NCBI RefSeq assembly: GCF_023544445.1
Contig: NZ_JALPVJ010000018.1
Location: 62,001-126,000, forward strand
Source of the DNA: Actinoplanes sp. M2I2
GTDB lineage: Bacteria; Actinomycetota; Actinomycetes; Mycobacteriales; Micromonosporaceae
DNA: 64,000 bases
Direction of reading: 5' to 3'
Shown here: one piece after another, positions 39,054 to 47,489 of the stretch
Layout of the letters: each line of letters opens with the position of its first letter
How positions within the stretch are numbered: the first letter of the stretch is position 1
Notes under the pieces: model-generated
What the model saw: the letters and a program-made list of their open reading frames with translations, nothing else
Database searches by the model: none
Told to the model about the DNA's origin: nothing
Position numbers and translations under genes: made by a program

Positions 39054-40277
39054 TCACTCCTCGTCGGGCTGGGCCATCGCCGCCCGGGCGGTCAGGTAGC
39101 GCTGCTCCGGGGCGCTGGTGGTCAGCTTGGCCGCGGCCAGATAGGCCTCCCGGGCCTGCTCGGCAAAGCCGGCCCGCTCGAGCAGGTGGGCCCGCACGGC
39201 GGCCAGCCGGTGGTGGCCGGCCATCCGCTCGTCGCCCGCCAGGTCCCCGAGCAGGGCCAGCCCGGCCAGCGGCCCCCGGGTGCGGGCGACCGCGACGGCC
39301 CGGTTCAACGTGACGACCGGGCCGGGCGAGATCGTCTCGAGCACCTCGTAGAGCGCGAGGATCTGCGGCCAGTCGGTTTCGGCGTCCGAGGCGGCCTCGT
39401 CGTGCAGCGCGGCGATCGCGGCCTGCACCTGATAGGGCCCCAGCGGTCCACGCCCGAGAGTCGACGACACCAGCGCGACGCCCTCGGCGATCCGTTCCCG
39501 GCTCCACAACGAACGGTCCTGCCGGTCGAGCGGCACCAACTCGCCGGCGGCGGTCGTCCGAGCCGCTCGCCGGGCGTCGGTGAGCAGCATGAGAGCCAGC
39601 AGGCCGGTCGTCTCGTGATCGCCGGGCACCAGGTCGCGCAGCAGCCGGACCAGCCGGATCGCCTCACCGGTCAACTCGGCCCGGTGCAGCTCCGGCCCCC
39701 CGCTGGCGGTGTATCCCTCGTTGAAGATCAGATACAACACCTGCCGTACGACCCGCAGGCGCTCGACCCGCTCGGCGCCCGGAGCCGGCGGCGGAAAGTC
39801 CGCCCCGCTCCGGCGGATGGCCTGCTTGGCCCGGCTGATCCGCTGGGCCATGGTCGGCTCGGGCACCAGGAACGCGGCCGCGATCTGCGCGGTGCTGAGG
39901 CCGCCGACCGCCCGCAGGGTGAGCGCGAGCTGCGACGGCGGCGAGAGCGACGGGTGAGCGCAGAGGAACAGCAGGGCCAGCGTGTCGTCCCGCTCCGGGA
40001 CGGCGCCGCCCGGATCGGCCGGCGCCTCCACGGCCTCGCGCCGCCGGCGGGCGCTGTCGCTGCGGAACTCGTCCACCAGCCGCCGGGTGGCCACCGAGAT
40101 CAGCCACGATCGCGGGCTGGTCGGCTCCCCCTCCCGCGACCACTGCACGGCGGCCGCCAGAAGCGCTTCCTGAACGGCGTCCTCGGCCGCGTCGAACTGG
40201 CCGTAGCGGCGCACCAACGCCCCCAGCACCTGCGGCGCGAGCTCCCGCAGCAGCCCGTCCAGCCCTCGCTCACCCAT
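39054..40277 (-). CDS. ECF42-type sigma factor with C-terminal extension
   Basis: 407 residues, about twice a minimal ECF sigma. Region 2 (FDAAEDAVQEALLAAAVQW and PRSWLISVATRRLVDEF), region 4 (LTLRAVGGLSTAQIAAAFLVPEPTMAQRISRAKQAIR), then a helical TPR-like domain of about 210 residues (VLYLIFNEGYTASGG, LNRAVAVARTRGP) that marks ECF42. ECF42 factors are linked genetically to YCII/DGPF proteins and lack a classical anti-sigma factor. That linkage holds here (40313). ATG 40275-40277; the frame also has a GTG two codons earlier. Confidence 0.9.
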   Translation of the reverse strand: MGERGLDGLLRELAPQVLGALVRRYGQFDAAEDAVQEALLAAAVQWSREGEPTSPRSWLISVATRRLVDEFRSDSARRRREAVEAPADPGGAVPERDDTLALLFLCAHPSLSPPSQLALTLRAVGGLSTAQIAAAFLVPEPTMAQRISRAKQAIRRSGADFPPPAPGAERVERLRVVRQVLYLIFNEGYTASGGPELHRAELTGEAIRLVRLLRDLVPGDHETTGLLALMLLTDARRAARTTAAGELVPLDRQDRSLWSRERIAEGVALVSSTLGRGPLGPYQVQAAIAALHDEAASDAETDWPQILALYEVLETISPGPVVTLNRAVAVARTRGPLAGLALLGDLAGDERMAGHHRLAAVRAHLLERAGFAEQAREAYLAAAKLTTSAPEQRYLTARAAMAQPDEE

Positions 40278-40312
40278 CCGCACTCACCCCTCGACCCCTG
40301 CCTGCGTACGGG

Positions 40313-40681
40313 TCAGGCGTCCTCGTGGTCCGGCGGGCCGTCGGGGACCTCGCGCAGCTCGACCTTGCGCGCCCAGAACGCGACCCGCCCGGCCAGCTCG
40401 ACCGCCCGCTCCTCCCCCGGTACCTCGAGGATCCAGTAGCCGGCGAGCGACTCCTTGGTCTCGGCGTAGGGCCCGTCGGTGACGGCGACCTGGCCGTCCT
40501 CGTAGCTGACGGTCTTGGCGGTGGAGGGGAACGCCAGGCCGCGCGCGTCGACCAGCTCACCGGTCCCGGCCAGCTCGGTGTTGAAGTCGCCCATGAACGT
40601 CATCATGTCGCTCACCCAGGCCGGGTCGGCCGTGGCCGCCATCTCGCCGCCGTCACCGAACATCATCAGGATGTACTTCAT
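40313..40681 (-). CDS. YCII/DGPF-domain protein, ECF42 partner
   Basis: 122-residue protein of the YCII family with the family's YILMMFGDG start and the DGPYAETKE motif that gives the DGPF name. These small ferredoxin-like proteins accompany ECF42 sigma genes and are commonly their targets or modulators; the mechanism is unresolved. It lies 35 bases upstream of the sigma gene on the same strand and is probably co-transcribed. ATG 40679-40681 follows AAGGAG. Confidence 0.9.
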   Translation of the reverse strand: MKYILMMFGDGGEMAATADPAWVSDMMTFMGDFNTELAGTGELVDARGLAFPSTAKTVSYEDGQVAVTDGPYAETKESLAGYWILEVPGEERAVELAGRVAFWARKVELREVPDGPPDHEDA

Positions 40682-40797
40682 CGGGTAGCTCCTTGTCGTT
40701 CGTCACTGTCGCGGTGAGGTCGGAGCCATCGTGCCGTTCTCGACATGCTCCGTAAAACTTTTCCCGGCGCGTTCCTCGCTCGCTCTGCCGATCGTCT

Positions 40798-40813
40798 GGG
40801 AGAACGCTCTCCC
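40798..40813. promoter_or_regulatory. LacI-type operator-like palindrome, distal site
   Basis: GGGAGAACGCTCTCCC is a 16-bp near-palindrome (two mismatched positions). It lies about 150 bases upstream of the operator at 40947, in the 309-base region 40682-40990 between the YCII gene and the big glycosidase. DNA looping between two repressor dimers is possible. Confidence 0.5.
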
Positions 40814-40904
40814 GGCGGAAGGCCGCCATCAACGAACTTGGGCATTGCTGGACGCTATCGTCCGCTTTTGTTACCGATCTGGCTACCGGAACCGGCATCG
40901 CCTA

Positions 40905-40933
40905 TTGACACACGTGAAAGCCCGGCGTAACAC
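40905..40933 (+). promoter_or_regulatory. Predicted promoter of the multi-domain glycosidase
   Basis: TTGACA (40905-40910) and TAACAC (40928-40933) are separated by 17 bases, a strong sigma-70 type promoter. The operator at 40947-40960 follows the -10 by 13 bases. Confidence 0.65.
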
Positions 40934-40946
40934 TGCGGCCATTCAT

Positions 40947-40960
40947 GGAGAGCGCTTTCC
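40947..40960. promoter_or_regulatory. LacI-type operator, glycosidase promoter
   Basis: GGAGAGCGCTTTCC, a near-palindrome centred on CG, is identical to the site in front of the discoidin-DUF1996 gene (46222-46235) and close to the palindrome in front of lacI (46325-46338). It lies just after the -10 box. Confidence 0.75.
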
Positions 40961-40990
40961 CCCAGCGTCCCGACATCCCCAGGAGTCCCC

Positions 40991-43900
40991 GTGAACCCGG
41001 CTTCAGCACCGCCACGCGCGTGGCGCCGCGTCGTCATCCCCCTCGTGCTCGGCCTCGTCGCCGCGTGCCTGACCCTGGCCGCGCCGCCCGGCGCCCAGGC
41101 CGCCGACAGCCTCCTGTCGCAGGGCCGGCCCACCACCGCATCCTCGAACGAGACCGCCGACACTGTCGCTGCCAACGCGACCGACGGCAACGCCGGCACC
41201 CGCTGGTCGAGCCAGTTCGCCGACCCGCAGTGGTTGCGCGTCGACCTCGGCGCCACCGCGACCATCACGTCAGTCGTGCTGCAGTGGGAGTCCGCCTACG
41301 GCACGGCTTACCAGATCCAGACCTCACCCGACGGCACGGCCTGGACCTCGATCGCCACCAAGGCGAACGGCACCGGCGGCACCGAGACGCTGACCGTGAA
41401 CGGCAGCGGCCGCTACGTACGGCTCAACGGCACCGCCCGCAACGGCGGCTACGGCTACTCGCTGTGGGAGTTCAAGGTCTACGGCAGCATCGGCAGCGGG
41501 CCGGCCGACCCGCCGCCGACGACCCAGCCGCCGGGCGACTTCACCACCGTGTGGCAGGACACCTTCGACGGGCCGGCCGGCACCTCGCCGTCGGCGGCCA
41601 ACTGGCTGCTGCGCACCGGCACCGCCTACCCGGGCGGCGCCGCCAACTGGGGCACCGGCTCGGTCGAGACGGCCGGCGCGAGCACGGCCAACGTCTCGCT
41701 CGACGGTAACGGCCGCCTGTCGATCAAGGCCGTCCGGGACGGCGGCGGCGCGTGGACGTCGGGACGGATCGAGACGCAGCGCACCGACTTCGAGCCGCTG
41801 CCCGGTCAGCAGACCAAGTTCACCGCCGTGCTCAAGCAGCCCGACGTGGCCGGACCGCTCGGTTACTGGCCCGGCTTCCGGGCGACCGGCGCGGCGTACC
41901 GCGGCAACTACACCAACTGGCCGGGCATCGGCGAGACCGACATCATGACGAACGTCAACGGGCGCAGCCAGCTGGCCCAGACGTTGCACTGCGGCACCGC
42001 GCCCGACGGCCCGTGCGCCGAGTACAACGGCCGCTCCTCGGGCCTCGCTACCTGCGCCGGCTGCCAGACCGGCTATCACGAGTACACCCAGATCATCGAC
42101 CGGACCAGGACCGACGAGGAGATCCGCTTCTACCTCGACGGCCGGCAGACCTGGGTCGTCCGCGAGTCCCAGGTCGGGGTGACGGCGTGGCGGGCGGCCG
42201 TGCACCACGGCTTCTATCTGCGGCTCGACCTCGCGATCGGCGGTTCGCTGCCCAACGCGATCGCCGGGCGCACCACGCCGACCGCCGACACCACCTCGGG
42301 CGGCGTGCTCAGCGTCGACTCGGTCAGCGTGGCCCGTACCGCGACCGGCACGGTGCCGGCGGCGATGACCGACCCGGCCGCCCCGGCCGGGCCGAGCGTC
42401 GTCAAGGTGACCGGCGCGCAGGGCAACTGGCAGCTGCTGGTCGACGGTTCCCCGTACCAGGTCAAGGGCCTGACGTACGGTCCTCCGCAGGCCGCCGCCG
42501 ACGGATACCTGCGCGACCTGAAGAACATGGGCGTCAACACGATCCGGACGTGGGGCGTGGACGACGCGAACACCCCGACGCTGCTCGACCGGGCGTCGCG
42601 GCAGGGCATCAAGGTGATCGTCGGGCACTGGCTGAACCAGGGCGCCGACTACGTCGACGACACGGCGTACAAGAACTCGGTCAAGGCCGAGATCGTGGCC
42701 CGGGTCAACACGTTGAAGAACCACCCCGGCGTGCTGATGTGGGACGTCGGCAACGAGGTCATCCTCACCATGCAGGATCACGGCCTGTCCGCGGCCGAGG
42801 TCGAGGCGCGCCGCGTCGGCTACGCCACGTTCGTCAACGAGGTCGCGCAGGCCATCCACGCGGCCGACCCCGACCACCCGGTGACGTCGACGGACGCCTA
42901 CACCGGCGCGTGGCCGTACTACAAGCAGTACGCGCCGGCGCTCGACCTGCTCGCGGTCAACTCGTACGGCGCGATCGGCACCATCTACCCGGACTGGGTG
43001 GCCGGCGGCTACACGAAGCCGTACATCATCACCGAGGCAGGGCCGGCCGGCGAGTGGGAGGTGCCGAACGACGTCAACGGCGTACCGACCGAGCCGACCG
43101 ACCTGCAGAAGCGCGACCAGTACGCCAGCAGCTGGAACGCGATCAATGCGCATCCGACCGTGGCGCTCGGGGCGACCGAGTTCCACTACGGCCTCGAGAA
43201 CGACTTCGGCGGGATCTGGCTGAACACGTTCACCGGCGGGTGGCGGCGGCACGGCTACTACTCGCTGAGCCGGGCGTGGACGGGCCGGACGCCGGCCAAC
43301 ACGCCGCCGGAGATCACCGCCATGACGGTGTCGAACCAGACCGCCGTACCGGCCGGGGGTTCGCTGACCGTCGGGGTGACCGCCTCGGACCCGCAGGGTG
43401 ACCTGATCCGCTACAACGTCATGTACTCCGACAAGCACGCGGGCGGCGGCACCGGGCTGACCAACGTGACCTTCACGGATAACAACAACGGCACGTTCAC
43501 GGCGAAGGCCCCGGAACGGCTGGGGGTGTGGAAGGTCTACGTGTACGCCTTCGACGGTCACGGCAACGTCGGGATCGAGCAGAAGTCCATCCGCGTGGTG
43601 GCTCCGCCGGAGACCGGCACGAACCTGTCGCGCGGCAAGCCGGCCACGGCCTCCACCTATCAGCCGACCGGCACGAACGGGCCGCAGCTGCCGTCGTACG
43701 CGACCGACGGCGACTACGGCACCCGCTGGGCCAGCGAGTGGACCGGCACGGCCTGGCTCCAGGTCGACCTGGGTTCGGTCCAGTCGTTCAACCACGTACG
43801 CCTGGCCTGGGAGGCGGCGTACGCGACCGGTTATCAGATCCAGACGTCGAACGACGGCTCCAACTGGACGAACATCTACGCGACGACGAGCGGGGACGGC

Positions 43901-44014
43901 GGCCTCGACGAGCTGACCGTCTCGGGCACCGGCCGTTATGTCCGGATGAACGGCGTCGGACGCGCGACGACGTACGGCTACTCGCTGTGGGAGCTCGGCG
44001 TCTATCGTCGCTGA
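40991..44014 (+). CDS. Secreted multi-domain glycosidase: discoidin / GH16-like / GH2-type barrel / Ig-like / discoidin
   Basis: 1007 residues. Signal peptide (1-37), F5/8 type C (discoidin, CBM32-like) domain (about 38-165), GH16-like laminarinase fold (about 182-450), GH2-type TIM barrel (about 470-775), Ig-like domain (about 780-885) and a second discoidin domain (about 888-1007). In the GH16 part the ExDxxE signature reads ETDIMT (315-320): nucleophile Glu315 and Asp317 are kept, but the acid/base glutamate is Thr320. The barrel has plausible catalytic Glu589 (WDVGNE) and Glu682 (IITEAG). The substrate is probably a beta-glucan or related polysaccharide. Start GTG 40991 follows CAGGAG. 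Predicted to be repressed by the LacI protein at 46360 through two operators. Confidence 0.88.
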   Translation: MNPASAPPRAWRRVVIPLVLGLVAACLTLAAPPGAQAADSLLSQGRPTTASSNETADTVAANATDGNAGTRWSSQFADPQWLRVDLGATATITSVVLQWESAYGTAYQIQTSPDGTAWTSIATKANGTGGTETLTVNGSGRYVRLNGTARNGGYGYSLWEFKVYGSIGSGPADPPPTTQPPGDFTTVWQDTFDGPAGTSPSAANWLLRTGTAYPGGAANWGTGSVETAGASTANVSLDGNGRLSIKAVRDGGGAWTSGRIETQRTDFEPLPGQQTKFTAVLKQPDVAGPLGYWPGFRATGAAYRGNYTNWPGIGETDIMTNVNGRSQLAQTLHCGTAPDGPCAEYNGRSSGLATCAGCQTGYHEYTQIIDRTRTDEEIRFYLDGRQTWVVRESQVGVTAWRAAVHHGFYLRLDLAIGGSLPNAIAGRTTPTADTTSGGVLSVDSVSVARTATGTVPAAMTDPAAPAGPSVVKVTGAQGNWQLLVDGSPYQVKGLTYGPPQAAADGYLRDLKNMGVNTIRTWGVDDANTPTLLDRASRQGIKVIVGHWLNQGADYVDDTAYKNSVKAEIVARVNTLKNHPGVLMWDVGNEVILTMQDHGLSAAEVEARRVGYATFVNEVAQAIHAADPDHPVTSTDAYTGAWPYYKQYAPALDLLAVNSYGAIGTIYPDWVAGGYTKPYIITEAGPAGEWEVPNDVNGVPTEPTDLQKRDQYASSWNAINAHPTVALGATEFHYGLENDFGGIWLNTFTGGWRRHGYYSLSRAWTGRTPANTPPEITAMTVSNQTAVPAGGSLTVGVTASDPQGDLIRYNVMYSDKHAGGGTGLTNVTFTDNNNGTFTAKAPERLGVWKVYVYAFDGHGNVGIEQKSIRVVAPPETGTNLSRGKPATASTYQPTGTNGPQLPSYATDGDYGTRWASEWTGTAWLQVDLGSVQSFNHVRLAWEAAYATGYQIQTSNDGSNWTNIYATTSGDGGLDELTVSGTGRYVRMNGVGRATTYGYSLWELGVYRR

Positions 44015-44025
44015 ACCTGCGTTGA

Positions 44026-44054
44026 GGGGCGCCGCGACCTGGTCGCGGCGCCCC
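44026..44054 (+). terminator. Hairpin after the glycosidase gene
   Basis: GGGGCGCCGCGAC (44026-44038) pairs exactly with GTCGCGGCGCCCC (44042-44054) across a 3-base loop, 12 bases after the stop. Confidence 0.65.
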
Positions 44055-44192
44055 GCACTGTACCGCGGCTTTTCGTCCTCCAGGACGGACAAGCGAGACG
44101 CGAATAACAGAAAATCCCGGTTACGGCGATGTTTCCATCCATCAATATCGAATCATTGACACCGGTGCCATTAAACGGCCAGACTCGCGGAC

Positions 44193-44762
44193 GTGAAAGC
44201 TGTTCCCCGTCTACTACTCATCGGCGTGCTCGGATTGGCCGGCTGCACTTCGACGGGGACGGCCACCCCCGCCGCCCCGTCCGCCGGGGCCCCGGCCGGG
44301 CAGGCCGCGGTGGCCGGTTTCGGCGGCACCGACCTGGCCTGGATCGAGATCAACATCGCGATGGACGAGCAGCTCCTGCCGCTGCTCGACCTCGTACCGA
44401 AACGCAGCCGGACGCCGGCCACGCTGGCCCTGGCCACGCAGGTCAGGGCCTTCACGGACGCCGAGCTGAGCATTCTGCGGCAGCTGCACGCGCGCGCCGG
44501 CCTGCCCGCCGAGAACCCGCACGAGGGCATGCCGATGCCGGGCATGGTCACGCCCGAACAGATTGTCGAGGCCGCCTCGCTGGCCGGCCCGGCCTTCGAC
44601 CAGACGGCGACCGAGCTCATCAAGGGCCATCTGGAACAAAGTGAGAACCTTGCCCGCAGCGAGGACAAATCCGGGGTCGAGCCGCAGACCCGCGATTTGG
44701 CGTTGCAAATTCTGCGCACGCGGCAACTGGCACTGTCCACAATGCCGAGCACCAAGCCATAG
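44193..44762 (+). CDS. DUF305-like lipoprotein, metal-binding histidines mostly lost
   Basis: 189 residues. Signal peptide with lipobox LAGC (Cys18), a Thr/Ala/Pro linker, then a DUF305 ferritin-like four-helix domain (LATQVRAFTDAELSILRQL, HEGMPMPGMVTPEQIVEA, DLALQILRTRQLAL). Typical DUF305 proteins have two HH pairs; here the first position reads AMDEQ and the second KGHLEQ, so only one of four histidines remains. The Met-rich HEGMPMPGM loop could still bind copper. GTG 44193 starts the frame; no clear ribosome site is visible, so translation may be leaderless. Confidence 0.8.
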   Translation: MKAVPRLLLIGVLGLAGCTSTGTATPAAPSAGAPAGQAAVAGFGGTDLAWIEINIAMDEQLLPLLDLVPKRSRTPATLALATQVRAFTDAELSILRQLHARAGLPAENPHEGMPMPGMVTPEQIVEAASLAGPAFDQTATELIKGHLEQSENLARSEDKSGVEPQTRDLALQILRTRQLALSTMPSTKP

Positions 44763-44764
44763 AA

Positions 44765-44791
44765 AAGCGGGCGCCGTCACGGCGCCCGCTT
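44765..44791. terminator. Bidirectional intrinsic terminator
   Basis: AAGCGGGCGCC (44765-44775) and GGCGCCCGCTT (44781-44791) pair around GTCAC. A-rich on one side and T-rich on the other, it serves the converging DUF305 and DUF1996 genes. Confidence 0.8.
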
Positions 44792-44804
44792 CTTGAATCG
44801 TGCG

Positions 44805-46202
44805 TTACGGCAGCTCGTAGTTGGCGTTCAGCGCGGCGCCGCGCTCGGGCTTGTAGAGGTCGAAGCCGCGCGGGTCGCACTGGAGGCCGCCGTTGACGCA
44901 GTGGCGGACCAGGGCGGCCAGCGTGGGCCCGTCGAACGCGTTGAAGACGTCGTAGTGGAACGAGAAGCCGCGCCCGCTGGAGAAGCGGACGCCGGCCATG
45001 CTGCCGCTGACCGGCCAGGCCATCTTGAACTCGATCATCGGGACGGCGACCGGGTGCGACGCCGGGCAGACCCCGAGGACCGGGTACGCCAGGTGGCTCT
45101 TGTGGTCGGGAGTGTCCAGGTGCAGGCCGTTCCAGCAGCTCGGAGCCTGGAACCGGACGTTGAGCCGGCTGCCGGGGGCGCAAGTGGCCGGAATGTCCCA
45201 GTTGAACGACAGGTCGCCGCACTCGAAGCCCTCGACCGCGCCGGGGTGGTTGCGGAAGTCGTCGATCGTGGCGGTCGGGCTGCCGACGACGTAACGCAGG
45301 CCCGCCGGGAACGGTCGCACGCTGCGGTAGTCGATGACACCTGACTTGTAGTAGATGACCTGCCGTCCGACCGGCTGCACGGCGGTTTCGCCGTTCAGCA
45401 GCGTCGGCATCCAGTACCCCGTCTTGTCACCGGGCGTGATGCACGAGGTGGTGCCCGACTTCAGGCTGTTGTACGTCGAGCTCGCGTTCGTCGTGGTGTT
45501 GCCCATGAAGGTGTGCGAGTGCGACGCGCCGGGCAGGCCGGGGAACACGATCGGGTCGTCGTTCAGGTTGCCACGGCTCACCGAACAGTTCATCTGGAAC
45601 TCGTGGTGCGTCGTCGGCGGGTTGGTGTCGGGCGGCACCGCTGTCGAGGGCACCACGCCGGTCACCGGCGGTTCGGCCATCACATAGCCGGGCCCGTTCG
45701 TGGGCGGCGCCGAGGTGAGCGTGCCGTAGACCTGGAACTCGTACAGCGAGTAGCCGTAGCCGGTGGTCCGCTGCGTTCCGTACAGCCGCACATAGCGACC
45801 GGAACCGGTGACCGACAAGGTCTGCGCGCCGCCCGTGGCCGTCGTCGTGCCGTAGACGTTCGACCAGGTGGCCCCGTCGGCCGAGGTCTGGATCTGGAAG
45901 GCCCGGGCGTACGCGGCCTCCCAGGTGAGCTTGACCTGGCTGATCGAAGCCGTGCCGCCGAGATCGACGCGGAGCCACTGGGGGTCGCTCCACGCGCTGC
46001 CCCACCGGGTGGTGAGGTTGCCGTCGACGGCCGCGGCGGCCGGGGCGCCACCGTTCTCGGTCGACGAGGCCAGCACGGGCCGGCCTTGCGAAAGCAGGGT
46101 GTCGGCAGCCTGAGCAGCCTGGACACCGGAGAGGACGGCGGTCGCGGTGAGGGCCGCGACCGCGCTCGAGGTCAGGAAGCGCCTTGGTCGTAGGGGATTC
46201 AC
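44805..46202 (-). CDS. Secreted discoidin-domain plus DUF1996 protein
   Basis: 465 residues. Signal peptide (1-33), F5/8 type C domain (about 34-160; very like both domains of the neighbouring glycosidase, for example DPQWLRVDLGGTASI), a Pro/Thr linker, then a DUF1996 domain (about 200-440; HEFQMNCSVSRGNLNDDPIVFPG, SHSHTFMGNTTTN). DUF1996 occurs in secreted fungal and actinobacterial proteins, often with carbohydrate-binding modules; its activity is unknown. Conserved His and Asp suggest an enzyme. ATG 46200-46202 follows AAGGAG. Operator and promoter upstream indicate control by the LacI protein at 46360. Confidence 0.9.
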   Translation of the reverse strand: MNPLRPRRFLTSSAVAALTATAVLSGVQAAQAADTLLSQGRPVLASSTENGGAPAAAAVDGNLTTRWGSAWSDPQWLRVDLGGTASISQVKLTWEAAYARAFQIQTSADGATWSNVYGTTTATGGAQTLSVTGSGRYVRLYGTQRTTGYGYSLYEFQVYGTLTSAPPTNGPGYVMAEPPVTGVVPSTAVPPDTNPPTTHHEFQMNCSVSRGNLNDDPIVFPGLPGASHSHTFMGNTTTNASSTYNSLKSGTTSCITPGDKTGYWMPTLLNGETAVQPVGRQVIYYKSGVIDYRSVRPFPAGLRYVVGSPTATIDDFRNHPGAVEGFECGDLSFNWDIPATCAPGSRLNVRFQAPSCWNGLHLDTPDHKSHLAYPVLGVCPASHPVAVPMIEFKMAWPVSGSMAGVRFSSGRGFSFHYDVFNAFDGPTLAALVRHCVNGGLQCDPRGFDLYKPERGAALNANYELP

Positions 46203-46221
46203 GAATGTCTCCTTCGGGGTT

Positions 46222-46235
46222 GGAGAGCGCTTTCC
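46222..46235. promoter_or_regulatory. LacI-type operator, DUF1996 gene promoter
   Basis: GGAGAGCGCTTTCC, identical over 14 bases to the site at 40947-40960. It sits two bases beyond the -10 box of the minus-strand promoter, over the predicted start of transcription. Confidence 0.75.
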
Positions 46236-46237
46236 GA

Positions 46238-46266
46238 ATGTTGCGCCGAGATGTCGAGAACGTCAA
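46238..46266 (-). promoter_or_regulatory. Predicted promoter of the discoidin-DUF1996 gene
   Basis: On the minus strand TTGACG (46261-46266) and CAACAT (46238-46243) are separated by 17 bases, the same spacing and similar boxes as the glycosidase promoter. Confidence 0.6.
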
Positions 46267-46324
46267 TACGTACGCGCGTTTCCGCTGGTTTCGGAACCGG
46301 GAGGCCGATGGGGAACGAGCCGAC

Positions 46325-46352
46325 GGAGAGCGCTCTCTGGCTGTGCTATAAA
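46325..46352 (+). promoter_or_regulatory. Operator and -10 box of the lacI gene
   Basis: The perfect 12-bp palindrome GAGAGCGCTCTC (46326-46337) is followed by TATAAA (46347-46352), eight bases before the ATG. Transcription would begin at or next to the start codon, giving a leaderless mRNA. The palindrome covers where a -35 would be, so the gene is probably autoregulated. Confidence 0.65.
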
Positions 46353-46359
46353 GACGACT

Positions 46360-47394
46360 ATGCGAACTGAGCGACTCCCGACCCTCGAGGACGTCGCCCG
46401 GGTCGCCGGGGTGTCCCGGGCCACCGTCTCCCGGGTCATCAACGGCATCCGCAACGTCGACCCGCAACTGCACGAGGTGGTCTGGGAAGCGGTCGGCCGC
46501 ACCGGGTACGTCCCCAACCGGCTGGCCCGCTCGCTGGTCACCCGGCGCAGCGGCACCGTCGCGCTCGTCGTCTCCGACACCGACTCGCACGACGACGACC
46601 CGTTCCTGAGCCGGTTCTTCGCCGACCCCTACTTCGGCCGGGTCGTCGGCGGGCTGATGAGCGTGCTCCGCCGGCAGGGCGTGCAGCTGGCCCTGCAGAT
46701 CGTCGGCACCGACGAAGCCCGCCGGCGATTCGTCGGCGACCTGCGCAACGGCCAGGCGGACGGCGCCGTCGTGCTGTCGCTGCCCCCGGTCGACCCGCTG
46801 CCGCGCCTGCTCACCGACGGGGGCGTCCCCGCCGTACAGATCGGGCGGCCCGCCGAGCCGGTGCCGATCGACTACGTCGACCTGGCCAACGACACCGGGG
46901 CCGCGCTCGCCGCCGAACGCCTGCTGTCCCGCGGCTGCCAGCGCCTGGCGATGATCTCGGGGCCGGCCGACGTGCCCGCGAGCAGCGACCGCATCGCCGG
47001 CTTCCGCCGCGCGCTGGCTCGGCGCGGCCATGGCTGGGTGCCGATCGAGACGGGCAACTTCACCCGCGACAGCGGGGAGGCCGCGATGCGGAAGCTGCTG
47101 GGCGGCGACCCCCAGCCGGACGGCGTGTTCGTCGCCAACGACCTGATGGCCCTCGGGGCGCTGGCCGCGGTGCGTGAGGCGGGCTTGCGTGTGCCCGAGG
47201 ACGTGGCCATGGTCGGCTTCGACGACAGCAGCGCCGCGGTCGCCGCCTCGCCGGCGCTGACGACCATCCGGCACCCGCTCGAGGACATGGCCGCCGAGGC
47301 CGCCCGCCTGCTGCTGGCCCGCATCGAGGACCCGGACATGCGGGTGTCATCGGTCATCTACGAGCCGGCGCTGGTCGAACGCGACTCGGCCTGA
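46360..47394 (+). CDS. LacI-family regulator of secreted carbohydrate-active genes
   Basis: 344 residues. HTH LPTLEDVARVAGVSRATVSRVINGI with hinge PNRLARSLVTRRSG, and a ligand-binding domain (FFADPYFGRVVGGLMSVLRR, GVFVANDLMALGALAAV, MVGFDDSSAAV). It is divergent from the DUF1996 gene; the identical operators at 40947 and 46222 and the palindrome at 46326 point to a small local regulon. ATG 46360 is favoured because TATAAA ends eight bases before it. The upstream in-frame extension to 46147 would run across the operators. Confidence 0.92.
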   Translation: MRTERLPTLEDVARVAGVSRATVSRVINGIRNVDPQLHEVVWEAVGRTGYVPNRLARSLVTRRSGTVALVVSDTDSHDDDPFLSRFFADPYFGRVVGGLMSVLRRQGVQLALQIVGTDEARRRFVGDLRNGQADGAVVLSLPPVDPLPRLLTDGGVPAVQIGRPAEPVPIDYVDLANDTGAALAAERLLSRGCQRLAMISGPADVPASSDRIAGFRRALARRGHGWVPIETGNFTRDSGEAAMRKLLGGDPQPDGVFVANDLMALGALAAVREAGLRVPEDVAMVGFDDSSAAVAASPALTTIRHPLEDMAAEAARLLLARIEDPDMRVSSVIYEPALVERDSA

Positions 47395-47417
47395 CCCCGG
47401 GCCGCCGCCCGGGGATC

Positions 47418-47489
47418 GGCTCAGGGGCTGGCGGCCAGGAAGGCTCAGGAGCCGGCGGCCGGGAAGGCTCAGGGGCTGGCGGCCAGGAA
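47418..47489. repeat. Three tandem 24-bp repeats spanning the antiporter stop
   Basis: Units at 47418-47441, 47442-47465 and 47466-47489; the first and third are identical and the middle one differs at four positions. Each unit encodes, on the minus strand, FLAASP followed by a TGA, so the last codons and stop of the antiporter gene have been triplicated. Confidence 0.85.

Noticed and set aside
41324..44092. A 922-codon open frame opposite the multi-domain glycosidase
   Set aside because: Arg/Val/Gly-rich antisense product without motifs; the plus-strand protein has a signal peptide and recognisable domains.
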